64,000 bases of DNA, taken from Prochlorococcus sp. AG-347-I06. GTDB taxonomy: Bacteria; Cyanobacteriota; Cyanobacteriia; PCC-6307; Cyanobiaceae. Position 1 is the stretch's first letter, and each line of letters begins with the position of its first letter. The notes beneath the pieces are model-generated. The model was given only the letters and a program-made list of their open reading frames with translations. It searched no databases and was not told the DNA's origin. The stretch spans positions 1 to 64,000 of the forward strand of contig QCBM01000002.1 in assembly GCA_003281605.1 (NCBI GenBank). The letters run 5' to 3'. The position numbers and the translations under genes were made by a program. Of the stretch, positions 41,162 through 48,140 are shown piece after piece.

Positions 41162-41269
41162 ATGGAAAAATCATTTCTAAATTTCATTTATTGGATCTTA
41201 CTAAAGTCAGCTGAATCTTACTATGGCGAATCAATGAAAACAGAAATTCCATATACGCCTTATTTTTAG
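41162..41269 (+). CDS. Micro-protein with SAESYYGES motif (35 aa)
   Basis: Starts EKSFLNFIYWILLKSAESYY and continues GESMKTEIPYTPYF. It is a paralogue of the 31408 product. The longer plus-strand frame that begins near 41017 in another phase is not convincing. Function unknown. Confidence 0.5.
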   Translation: MEKSFLNFIYWILLKSAESYYGESMKTEIPYTPYF

Positions 41270-41328
41270 ATTTACTCGAGTTTTTTTTAATTATTGCAAC
41301 TATACTTTTAGCTTTATTAATTTTAGAT

Positions 41329-41637
41329 CTAACTTCTTCTCACCCAATCAGGAGATCCACTAAACCAATCAGCAAGATCATCATTTTTGGGATCGAAATG
41401 ATTTTCAGTTTCTAAACCATCAAGGCCAAGATTCTGGATAAGTCCATTTATTCCATCTGTTTTTTGCTTACCATATCTTCTTAAGCTATTAGCTTTCTTT
41501 AGCCATGTCCATATAGTTGAATTATGTTTTGCAAACTTTTCTACATAAATTCTTTCTTCCAATGCGACAGGTTCATCTAGTGAAATCCTCTTTACAATAT
41601 CCTTAAGTTTTAAACGAGTCTTGTTTGTTAGAAACAT
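41329..41637 (-). CDS. Conserved hypothetical protein, possibly phage-related (102 aa)
   Basis: Starts FLTNKTRLKLKDIVKRISLD and ends LADWFSGSPDWVRRS. The protein is charged and compact. I have an impression of similar sequences in T4-like cyanophages and Prochlorococcus islands, but cannot confirm it here. Its presence beside an island of repeats would be consistent with phage-mediated gain. Confidence 0.6.
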   Translation of the reverse strand: MFLTNKTRLKLKDIVKRISLDEPVALEERIYVEKFAKHNSTIWTWLKKANSLRRYGKQKTDGINGLIQNLGLDGLETENHFDPKNDDLADWFSGSPDWVRRS

Positions 41638-42022
41638 ATTTATAAAAGAAGTTAATGTTTTATAAAAGTTTTTTTTATGAATGTCTTGTCAATCTTTATT
41701 TCAAGAAAAAGTATTTTTTAGGAGCTTTTCAAGGACAAATATATTTATTTAAAAACAGGTATATTCAATTGGTAAAAAAGACTACTTAATTCGATTTATA
41801 TAACTTATATAAAAACGAGTTCCATATAAGTTTCTCTGCGCAATTTAAGATTTAATTTATAAAATTGAATAAGGAAATTTACATTAATATTCGATTTAAA
41901 ATAAGGGCTGTTAACTCCTTATAAAGATTTATACAAAAAACATAAAAAGTTAAATCAAGTACTGACAGATATTTAAAAAATAAATACTATAAGTCTAAAT
42001 AATTTTTTAGAAATTCAAATTC

Positions 42023-42448
42023 ATGATCAAGAATTTATTCATCGCATTAGCTTTTGCATTAATGCTTATCAATCCAAGCATTTCTATAGCTGCAGAATCT
42101 CCTGTTGATGTACAAGAAATCTTCACCTCTTCAGAAAATATTGATGGAGATAACTTTAAGTATCCAAAAGGAAAAGCTGAAATGCGGTTGATTCGAGTAG
42201 AAGTTGAAAATGGAGCAACCATACCAATGCATTCGCATCCAGTACCTTTACTAGGTCATATTGAAAGTGGCGAATTAACGCTTGCTGAAAAAACTGGTAT
42301 TAGTAAAACCTTTAAGGAGGGGGATTCATTTGTTCTCTCAGCAAATACTCCTGCTCATACAATGGCTAATAGTGGCAATTCTTCAGCGGTTATGTGGGTT
42401 GCTGTAGCTTCAGCGGAAGGTTTACCTACTCTAAATCCTGAAGAATAA
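42023..42448 (+). CDS. Secreted cupin-domain protein (141 aa)
   Basis: A signal peptide (KNLFIALAFALMLINPSIS then IAAES) is followed by a cupin core. Metal ligands are visible in PMHSHPVPLLGHIESGE (His-x-His ... Glu) and a second histidine in NTPAHTMANSG. The protein is probably periplasmic and binds a metal or small ligand. Function unknown. A dyad element and a terminator follow. Confidence 0.75.
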   Translation: MIKNLFIALAFALMLINPSISIAAESPVDVQEIFTSSENIDGDNFKYPKGKAEMRLIRVEVENGATIPMHSHPVPLLGHIESGELTLAEKTGISKTFKEGDSFVLSANTPAHTMANSGNSSAVMWVAVASAEGLPTLNPEE

Positions 42449-42456
42449 ATCAACCT

Positions 42457-42474
42457 GATTGACAGTCAATCTAA
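42457..42474 (+). repeat. GATTGACA-type dyad element, copy 2 (perfect palindrome)
   Basis: GATTGACAGTCAATC is an exact palindrome around a central A, followed by TAA. It lies 8 bases after the cupin stop. Confidence 0.6.
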
Positions 42475-42499
42475 GCTAGGGGGCAACTAGCTGCTTTTT
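42474..42499 (+). terminator. Terminator after the secreted cupin gene
   Basis: AGCTAG-GGGGCAA-CTAGCT-GC followed by five T residues. It overlaps the end of the convergent DsrE gene. Confidence 0.75.
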
Positions 42500-42875
42500 A
42501 ATAGCAAAGTACGCTATCCGCTTTAATTGATTCTTCAACTAGAACATCTGGCATAACAAACTCTGCAGTATATCCATCTAGAAGCTTCTCATCGTAACCC
42601 CTAGATTTAGCAGACATTCCTGAGACATATATGGTAATTTTTGAACTCTTTAAATTTTGAAGATGTTCGTATAAATCTCCAGTACCTTGACCAACTATTT
42701 CACCAGCTTTTTTGCAACTTAATATTTGTACTCCGTCTCCTGCTAGAAAAAGTGTTACTTTATGATCGTTTTTTTCTGCAGCAAGGGCAACCAATAAACC
42801 TAAAGTTATTTTATTTTTGGATTCTAAACCGCTGTAAATATGTACTAACACTGTATTGTCGGTAATGATAGACAT
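42498..42875 (-). CDS. DsrE-family protein
   Basis: 125 residues. The DsrE/DsrF-like fold is visible from VLVHIYSGLESKNKITLGLL, then KVTLFLAGDGVQIL, LKSSKITIYVSGMSAKSRGY and the end VEESIKADSVLCY. Proteins of this fold handle persulfide sulfur or act as small regulatory chaperones. The cysteines at CKKA and in the final VLCY could take part. Function unproven. Confidence 0.78.
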   Translation of the reverse strand: MSIITDNTVLVHIYSGLESKNKITLGLLVALAAEKNDHKVTLFLAGDGVQILSCKKAGEIVGQGTGDLYEHLQNLKSSKITIYVSGMSAKSRGYDEKLLDGYTAEFVMPDVLVEESIKADSVLCY

Positions 42876-43173
42876 TTAATCCTCCCTAAATTTTGTTTTT
42901 ATATCCTAAATAAAATCTATTTTCATTAGCTGTTTTTTTATGAAACTCTTACTACTTGCACCTCTTTCTTATTGGCAGATGGCTATTAAGTATTAAAAAT
43001 AAATCCTAAATATAGAAATCTTCTTCCAACCTTTTTCCATAAATGATTGCGAATACTAGATTTATACACCTCGATTTTTTGCCAATTTTCTTGCTTTTTC
43101 CTTATTTTTTCGTAAGTATGCGTATATAGGCTCTAATTTGCTCTAAAAAACTGTCACATGGGGGGTTACGATT
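42876..43173. other. 298-base region without a supported gene
   Basis: A divergent promoter region between the DsrE gene and the 43174 gene. An 18-codon ORF near 42940 (KLLLLAPLSYWQMAIKY) is too short to support. No hairpin stands out. Confidence 0.3.
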
Positions 43174-43443
43174 ATGGAAATTCCAGACGAAATGTTGAAA
43201 GAAATTAGAGAAAGTGGATACGATCAAGAGCTTGTATATAACTACATAAGAGAACTATTAAACAGCGATAAACAAATTAATGAAAATAACAATCTAGAGC
43301 TTATAGACAATTACCTATTAGAAAAAGATCTACAAGAACCTGCTGCTGAGATACAGATAGCAGCAGAGCTTATAGACAATTACTTATTAGATAAAAGATT
43401 TATGAGAGAGCTTGAAGATGATAAAGAATGTGATGCTGCTTAA
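43174..43443 (+). CDS. Small acidic protein with internal repeat (89 aa)
   Basis: The acidic helical protein contains two copies of a short unit: LELIDNYLLEKDLQE (near residue 41) and AELIDNYLLDKRFMRE (near 65). An upstream degenerate third (QELVYNYIRELLNS) may be a further copy. A GGGGGG tract lies before the ATG. Function unknown. Confidence 0.65.
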   Translation: MEIPDEMLKEIRESGYDQELVYNYIRELLNSDKQINENNNLELIDNYLLEKDLQEPAAEIQIAAELIDNYLLDKRFMRELEDDKECDAA

Positions 43444-43514
43444 TTAGATAAAGTACCTATTTTTTCCTATTTATTTAAAGGTTATCCTTTTGAGCAAATA
43501 ACAGGATTAAAACA

Positions 43515-43637
43515 GTGATTAAACTTGCCATCATTTTTTTACCAATTTTATTTGCAGTTATTTGGGCTGCTTTTATAGGTTTAAGAATAAATAAAGTAGA
43601 AACTAGAGATGGAAAAAGAAAATTAATTAATTACTAA
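43515..43637 (+). CDS. Micro-membrane protein (40 aa)
   Basis: GTG start, 40 residues: one helix (LAIIFLPILFAVIWAAFIGL) and the tail RINKVETRDGKRKLINY. A dyad element lies 2 bases after its stop. Confidence 0.45.
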   Translation: MIKLAIIFLPILFAVIWAAFIGLRINKVETRDGKRKLINY

Positions 43638-43639
43638 TT

Positions 43640-43657
43640 GATTGACAGTCGATCTAA
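43640..43657 (+). repeat. GATTGACA-type dyad element, copy 3
   Basis: GATTGACAGTCGATCTAA. It is followed by CTAATG ... CATTAG (43678-43699), a 6-base stem without a T-tract. This is the only copy lacking a clear terminator. Confidence 0.6.
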
Positions 43658-43730
43658 AAAAGGAACCTAGCTACTGGCTAATGAACCATGTGCCATTAGT
43701 TATAGCAATGGATTTCAAGAAACCGTAAAA

Positions 43731-43752
43731 ATGTTCACGATATGTTCACGAT
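43731..43752 (+). repeat. Tandem 11-base repeat ATGTTCACGAT
   Basis: Two perfect adjoining copies, 43731-43741 and 43742-43752, immediately upstream (3 bases) of the 43756 ATG. It could be an operator or a recombination scar. Confidence 0.55.
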
Positions 43753-43755
43753 TTA

Positions 43756-43959
43756 ATGGCTTCACCTTCGAGTTGGGAATTCTATAAAGAAGAACAAACT
43801 AAGATTTTATGGGTACATATTTGTACCCAAGATTTAACGGGTGTAGCTATTTCAATAAATAAATGGCGGAAGACAAGGTATCCAGAGTTCAAAATCAGAA
43901 TAGTTTCTAAAAAAGAATTCGAACATATAAAAATGCAGGAGCAGCAACAACAGCAATAA
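43756..43959 (+). CDS. Repeated island protein B1 (67 aa)
   Basis: Starts ASPSSWEFYKEEQTKILWVH and ends with a run of glutamines (EQQQQQ). It is the paralogue of the 32208 gene, with equal length. It opens the second copy of the duplicated module. Function unknown. Confidence 0.7.
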   Translation: MASPSSWEFYKEEQTKILWVHICTQDLTGVAISINKWRKTRYPEFKIRIVSKKEFEHIKMQEQQQQQ

Positions 43960-44035
43960 AATTAATCTTTGGTAAATTTTGATGCTGAACATTTTTTCTA
44001 TTCAGCTAATATAATTTCATCACATTAATGAACAA

Positions 44036-44191
44036 ATGAATTCTGCATTTACAAAAGTCTCAAATTTGAAAGTTAACAGGGCTTCTAAAATAGCTATTAC
44101 TCTAGCATCATCCACTTTCTTCTTATACGCATTAGGTCAAGCACCAATTTTTAAAAATATTCTTGCAGGTGCTTTTTCTTGTTCTGGCTAA
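44036..44191 (+). CDS. Repeated island protein B2 (51 aa)
   Basis: Nearly identical to the 32488 product, with two changes. Starts NSAFTKVSNLKVNRASKIAI; the membrane helix TFFLYALGQAPIFKNILAG follows. It lies 76 bases after B1, exactly as in module A. Confidence 0.75.
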   Translation: MNSAFTKVSNLKVNRASKIAITLASSTFFLYALGQAPIFKNILAGAFSCSG

Positions 44192-44238
44192 AAAAAATGC
44201 TTGTTTACAAGAGAAGCTGAAAATCTAGAATACATACT

Positions 44239-44256
44239 GTTTGACAGTCGATCTAA
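44239..44256 (+). repeat. GATTGACA-type dyad element, copy 4
   Basis: GTTTGACAGTCGATCTAA, 47 bases after the B2 stop, as in module A. The terminator at 44260 follows. Confidence 0.6.
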
Positions 44257-44259
44257 CAT

Positions 44260-44283
44260 AGAGGGATAAAACCCTCTTTTTTT
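44260..44283 (+). terminator. Terminator before the 44284 gene
   Basis: AGAGGG-ATAAAA-CCCTCT followed by seven T residues. The next ATG begins immediately after the T-tract, so this is either the end of module B or an attenuator directly in front of the 44284 gene. Confidence 0.8.
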
Positions 44284-44547
44284 ATGAACACACTAATCAT
44301 TTCAACTTTTAGCTGTACATTTGAAGAATTTAAAAATGATGTAACGACATTATTTCTTGAAGAAATGTGCAAAGAGTTTGTAACTGATTATGAGTTTATA
44401 AAAGTCAATGACCACAAATCGCATTTATTAATGTACTGTACTGACTTAGAAAGATTAGGTGAAGAGATGGAATCACCTTTTGCAAAGGAATGGGATAAAA
44501 AAAATAATTGTAAGGATACCGTCTATTCGATTGAGCTTGTTGGATGA
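44284..44547 (+). CDS. Small conserved hypothetical protein (87 aa)
   Basis: Starts NTLIISTFSCTFEEFKNDVT and contains YEFIKVNDHKSHLLMYCTDL. The alternating hydrophobic pattern suggests a ferredoxin-like alpha/beta fold. It has no recognised family. There is no room for a ribosome site between the terminator and its ATG. The truncated counterpart is at 32737. Confidence 0.6.
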   Translation: MNTLIISTFSCTFEEFKNDVTTLFLEEMCKEFVTDYEFIKVNDHKSHLLMYCTDLERLGEEMESPFAKEWDKKNNCKDTVYSIELVG

Positions 44548-44599
44548 TATGGTCCCAGGATTAAAGATTTAATTAATCATGATTAAATCAATATTAAGG

Positions 44600-44942
44600 A
44601 TTCATGCAAAATATTTGAGACCGTTTACTTTGTTAATACGACAGTTCTGGTGATCGACTCGACCAAGGTTGACCAAATAGATCTTCACTAATCCATGGTC
44701 TGAAACACCAAGGTAAATTAACTTATCTAACCTTTACGGTAAGTAAGTTAAGTAATCAGAAATTAAACTTTCGGGATTAATTCTGAACTATCTTAAAAAT
44801 TAAGTCGTTTGTAAAGCATGAAGAAGTGAGTATTCACTTTTACATCCAAAACTAATTTTTAAGAAAATTCTTAATCTGATTATTAAATAGATCTCCTTTC
44901 TGTCGTCACCATTAAAAAAGACCTGTAACAGGGTCTTTTTTT
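44600..44942 (+). ncRNA. Candidate structured non-coding RNA region
   Basis: The 445-base gap 44548-44992 has no convincing protein gene. It has several hairpins: TCGACC-AA-GGTTGA near 44680, TTAACTTA ... TAAGTTAA near 44718-44755, and the terminator at 44914. A 24-codon ORF at 44579 (IKSILRIHAKYLRPFTLLIR) could also be present. The boundaries are guesses. Confidence 0.35.
44914..44942 (+). terminator. Strong Rho-independent terminator
   Basis: AAAAAAGACC-TGTAACAG-GGTCTTTTTTT: a ten-base stem, counting the A-T part, with a long T-tract. Because no protein gene ends nearby, it implies a non-coding transcript upstream. Confidence 0.88.
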
Positions 44943-44992
44943 ATTTCTTAAATTTTATTGATTTACTGTTAACCACAAATAACTAAATATTT

Positions 44993-45124
44993 TTATCTCA
45001 CTCTTTCGCGATCAGTTAATGCTTTTTCAAAAGTAGACAAGAAAGTATATATGCTATTCAATGCAACCGACAAAAGAACTACTGATCTTCCATGTTGATT
45101 TAATTGAAGTGTTCTTTGAGTCAT
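44993..45124 (-). CDS. Small hypothetical protein (43 aa)
   Basis: Starts TQRTLQLNQHGRSVVLLSVA and ends TFEKALTDRERVR; one weakly hydrophobic helix. It lies 4 bases after the 45129 gene, so they share a transcript. No family is recognised. Confidence 0.5.
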   Translation of the reverse strand: MTQRTLQLNQHGRSVVLLSVALNSIYTFLSTFEKALTDRERVR

Positions 45125-45128
45125 ACTC

Positions 45129-45311
45129 TCAATAATCTTCGTTGTAATCGGATGGACTACCAGTTAAAGAACAAACAACTGATTCCTCTTTTTTCATTTC
45201 TTTTATTTCCATTATTGGTCTACCCATTTTCTTTAGAACATTTATATCTTCTTTAGTCTGACAGCGAGCAATTATGTTTCCTTTGTGATCAAAGCAACTG
45301 TAGTAAGTCAT
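45129..45311 (-). CDS. Small protein with three cysteines (60 aa)
   Basis: Starts TYYSCFDHKGNIIARCQTKE and ends ESVVCSLTGSPSDYNEDY. The DHKGNIIARC segment looks like a beta hairpin of a small folded protein. No family is recognised. Co-transcribed with the 44993 gene. Confidence 0.55.
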   Translation of the reverse strand: MTYYSCFDHKGNIIARCQTKEDINVLKKMGRPIMEIKEMKKEESVVCSLTGSPSDYNEDY

Positions 45312-45436
45312 TTTATTAAATGAAATTTAAAGTTTATGGTTGATTTCAGTTGTAGCAACGCAACCGACTCATGACAACCATGTTTTTAATCTAAGTCAGC
45401 AATAGATTTAAATGGCTAAAAAAAAGATACCTCTTC

Positions 45437-45516
45437 CCGTACCTATATGTTCATCAAACCGCACACATTAGATACGCAGTATTTTGTTCAAATCAATTAA
45501 AATATATAAAACATAG
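45437..45516 (+). repeat. Shared leader element, copy 2
   Basis: CCGTAC at 45437-45442 and AACCGCACACAT at 45457-45468, the same 20-base offset as in copy 1. A TTCAAATCAATTA and AACATAG follow. It ends 22 bases before the ATG at 45539, the same distance as in copy 1. Confidence 0.6.
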
Positions 45517-45538
45517 AAAAATCTACGAAGGAGAATTT

Positions 45539-45676
45539 ATGAGTGGAGATTTTGAGACTCTTGAAATTAATCAACCAAAAATTAAATATCTAAACTTAGA
45601 AGACAATACAGAATGGTTAGACAAATTAATTAATAATATTGAGGACATGAAGAACAAAATATCAAAAGATTCTTAG
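45539..45676 (+). CDS. Small protein with NTEWLD-x-LI motif (45 aa)
   Basis: ATG preceded by GAAGGAGAA. Starts SGDFETLEINQPKIKYLNLE and ends NTEWLDKLINNIEDMKNKIS. Paralogue of the 40824 product in the last 25 residues. It lies behind the shared leader element. Function unknown. Confidence 0.58.
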   Translation: MSGDFETLEINQPKIKYLNLEDNTEWLDKLINNIEDMKNKISKDS

Positions 45677-45811
45677 AAATTTAAGAAAAGAAACTTTTTA
45701 TTAGATCTTTAATTTGCATGAGAAGCAATTCAAAAAAGAATTTAAATTTTGTATTTTAGGTAACCGCTTTTTTGTGAATATTATTCAGAATAAGAGTCCG
45801 ACTATTTTTTT

Positions 45812-45955
45812 ATGCAAAAAAATTTAGATGAAAATTCTTATGAAAAAAGAATTGAAAATATAGAAAAAGGAAAATCTTATTTAAAAAGCAATGGATTTTT
45901 TAAATCAAAATCAAATTTATTCGAAGACATACAAAGATTTATCTATAAAAGGTAA
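45812..45955 (+). CDS. Small charged hypothetical protein (47 aa)
   Basis: Starts QKNLDENSYEKRIENIEKGK, continues with a second half that includes GFFKSKSNLFEDIQRFIYKR. It is helical and highly charged. No family is recognised. Confidence 0.45.
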   Translation: MQKNLDENSYEKRIENIEKGKSYLKSNGFFKSKSNLFEDIQRFIYKR

Positions 45956-46073
45956 TTTAAAAAATATTTTTTACTTTTGATTAATTAAATCTCTCCACAA
46001 GCAAGCCATCACATAAAAGAAAGAAAGACTTGAAAAGGTTAGGAGAAAAAAAGAATAGGTCAATTTTCTATAA

Positions 46074-46178
46074 CTAAATTAGACCAAATAATCCTGCAGT
46101 AAAACCAACAGCCGAAAAGAATATGAACTCAATCAAATCTCTTGGGGCAGAGTTCATAAATAAACCGATTTGAGTCAT
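46074..46178 (-). CDS. Micro-membrane protein (34 aa)
   Basis: Starts TQIGLFMNSAPRDLIEFIFF and ends SAVGFTAGLFGLI, one glycine-rich helix. It lies 4 bases after the 46183 gene and probably shares its transcript. Confidence 0.45.
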   Translation of the reverse strand: MTQIGLFMNSAPRDLIEFIFFSAVGFTAGLFGLI

Positions 46179-46182
46179 GATT

Positions 46183-46377
46183 TTATGACTTGAGAGAATC
46201 TTTTAAATCAAACTTTTCAGCTTTTTCAGTTTGACATTCAGTATCATCTTCAGCGCATTTGATTTCAGCTTTTTTGTTCATGTGGCTACTACAACCGCCG
46301 GCTATAACTGGTAAAGCGGTTGTAGCCGTAAAACCAGTTAAACATGCAAAAGCGATATAGGGAAAAAGTCTTTTCAT
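46183..46377 (-). CDS. Small exported cysteine-containing protein (64 aa)
   Basis: A clear signal sequence (KRLFPYIAFACLTGFTATTA) with cleavage near VIAGG is followed by GGCSSHMNKKAEIKCAEDDT and ECQTEKAEKF. Three cysteines in the short mature part suggest a disulfide or metal site. No family is recognised. Confidence 0.62.
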   Translation of the reverse strand: MKRLFPYIAFACLTGFTATTALPVIAGGCSSHMNKKAEIKCAEDDTECQTEKAEKFDLKDSLKS

Positions 46378-46668
46378 CTAATTGTTACTTTATGTAAACT
46401 TATTATGTTACATAAAAAGCTCAAGTGTGAGTAGCTGATAATTCGCGTGCACCCTATACCAACCATCACTTCGCTAAATAGAAACTTTGATGGATAATAA
46501 AAATATAAAAGATTCTGATTCTAGCAAAAATCTAGCAGATAAATTACTCCAAAGCCTTTGATACGACTGAAGAAAGTTTTTTAGCTGAAGAAAAGTGAGC
46601 CCGTCTAGTTATAACAGTGATCTCAAAGAATAATTTTCTCTCCAAACTTTTAGCGAAATTTAAATTAT
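46378..46668. other. 291-base stretch with no well-supported gene
   Basis: Contains a 23-codon ORF from 46489 (DNKNIKDSDSSKNLADKLLQ) that ends at a stop, with coding-like sequence continuing in another frame, so it may be a decayed gene. A sequence GCACCCTATACCAACCATCACTT near 46450 resembles one near 52920. Confidence 0.3.
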
Positions 46669-47970
46669 TTAAGAACCTAGGAGAGCTTTGCACTCCAACA
46701 TTTCTTTAGTGGCAGCTGATTTATTTGATCTCAATGAAATAATATCTGCTAAAAAGTTAGCATCATCTTTTACTCCACAAAAACGTCCTGAGCCCCATGT
46801 ATAAAGCCACGGTAAACCAAGAAAATACAGCCCAGGTGATTGGGTCACACCTCTTTCATGAATAGGAAAGCCAGTTCCATCAAAAACTGAAATATCTACC
46901 CAACTAAAATCACTTTTATAACCTGTACACCAAATTACTACTGCTAAGCTTTTGCATTCAATTTTAGTACCTTTGACATCTTCCGTTGGTTCCCAGCAAG
47001 GAGAATATTTCTCTTCTTTAGGAGCATCTATATTATTTTTTGAAATCCACTCATCAATACTATTTCTTATTCTGCAGTAAACAGAATCTGCTCCATCAAG
47101 ATTTTTAGAAAGATCATTTGAAAATTGAATATCATTAATAGTTAACTCTTCCAGTCTTCCATGAAGATTCAACCCTTCTACAGCTCTCTTTCTAAGATCT
47201 ATTTCTCTTCCGTTATCTCTTCCAGTTAAATAATGATTAGTTTTATTCCTTACACTTTTAGGATCATCGTGTTCCCCAATAGGCATTGAATAATAACCCA
47301 TTCTGTCGAGCCAATCTACAACATCTCTTCCTCTATACCTTCTGGGAGATCTTGGAGCACTCCCAACGCTTAAATGAACTTCTCTTTTTTCAAAAAAAAG
47401 ATCTTCAGCTATTTGACAACCTGATTGACCACTGCCAACAACTAGGACAGGTCCACATGGTAATGAATTTGCATTTTTATATTCTCTCGCATCAATTTGC
47501 AGGATATTGGTTGGTAATCTCTCAGAATGAGGATGTCGATTCGGAACATGATAAGCTCCAGTTGCTATAACAACTTGATCAGCTTCAAAATTTCCACGGT
47601 TAGTTGAAATAAAAAACTTTTCATTTTTTTTAACTAAATGTTTTACTTCAATCCCTTCAAGGATATCTGCCTTAACAAATTCAGAATATTTTTTTAAATA
47701 TTTAACTATATTTTCTTTGTCCATAAACCCATTAGGGTCTTTACCAGAATATTGATAATCAGGAAGTGTGCATTGCCAATTTGGCGTCACAAGGCAGAAA
47801 GAATCCCAACGATGTTCTTTCCAAGAAAATCCAACATAATTTTTTTCTAAGATAAGAGGTTTTATCCCTTTTTTTTGAAGTGAATGAGCAATAGACAATC
47901 CCGCTTGTCCTGCACCAATAATAATTACAGAACATTTAGCAGAGATTTGATTTAGAAATTCTTCAGCCAT
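46669..47970 (-). CDS. Nit1C flavin monooxygenase (MSMEG_0569 family)
   Basis: 433 residues. The FAD motif IIGAGQAGLSIAHSL is near residue 17 and the NADPH motif VVGSGQSGCQIAEDL near 175. Segment WLDRMGYYSMPIGEHDD and C-terminal GLPWLYTWGSGRFCGVKDDA are typical of the MSMEG_0569 group of FMO-like proteins. It lies divergent from the rest of the Nit1C genes, sharing a 170-base promoter region with an NtcA-like site. Substrate unknown; probably acts on the nitrile or cyanide-derived compound. Confidence 0.88.
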   Translation of the reverse strand: MAEEFLNQISAKCSVIIIGAGQAGLSIAHSLQKKGIKPLILEKNYVGFSWKEHRWDSFCLVTPNWQCTLPDYQYSGKDPNGFMDKENIVKYLKKYSEFVKADILEGIEVKHLVKKNEKFFISTNRGNFEADQVVIATGAYHVPNRHPHSERLPTNILQIDAREYKNANSLPCGPVLVVGSGQSGCQIAEDLFFEKREVHLSVGSAPRSPRRYRGRDVVDWLDRMGYYSMPIGEHDDPKSVRNKTNHYLTGRDNGREIDLRKRAVEGLNLHGRLEELTINDIQFSNDLSKNLDGADSVYCRIRNSIDEWISKNNIDAPKEEKYSPCWEPTEDVKGTKIECKSLAVVIWCTGYKSDFSWVDISVFDGTGFPIHERGVTQSPGLYFLGLPWLYTWGSGRFCGVKDDANFLADIISLRSNKSAATKEMLECKALLGS

Positions 47971-48073
47971 CTTTTTCTTTAATAAACTAATCTTGTCATG
48001 TTTATGAATTTTAATTTGTTATAAAACTCACTAAAAAGTTTTTTTGATCTGAAATCTTAAGTTAATCAATTTA

Positions 48074-48087
48074 GTGATATCGGTTAC
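48074..48087 (+). promoter_or_regulatory. NtcA-like site (GTG-N8-TAC) in the Nit1C divergent promoter
   Basis: GTGATATCGGTTAC, one base off GTA-N8-TAC and matching GT-N10-AC. It lies 54 bases before the MSMEG_0572 start and 104 bases from the FMO start. The downstream spacing allows a -10 near AAATAT about 25 bases away. In Synechocystis the homologous cluster is nitrogen-starvation induced, which supports the idea. Confidence 0.5.
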
Positions 48088-48140
48088 ATTCTTTCGGGAA
48101 ATCAAATCAGAAAATATCAAAAGTTTTTTAAAAAAATTTC

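Noticed and set aside
41017-41214. Plus-strand 65-residue ORF starting at TTG
   Set aside because: It overlaps the SAESYYGES micro-gene in another phase and has no family-like pattern.
33415-46400. CRISPR array or classical transposon in the island
   Set aside because: The repeats are dispersed single copies without regular spacers, and no transposase, integrase or Cas gene is seen.
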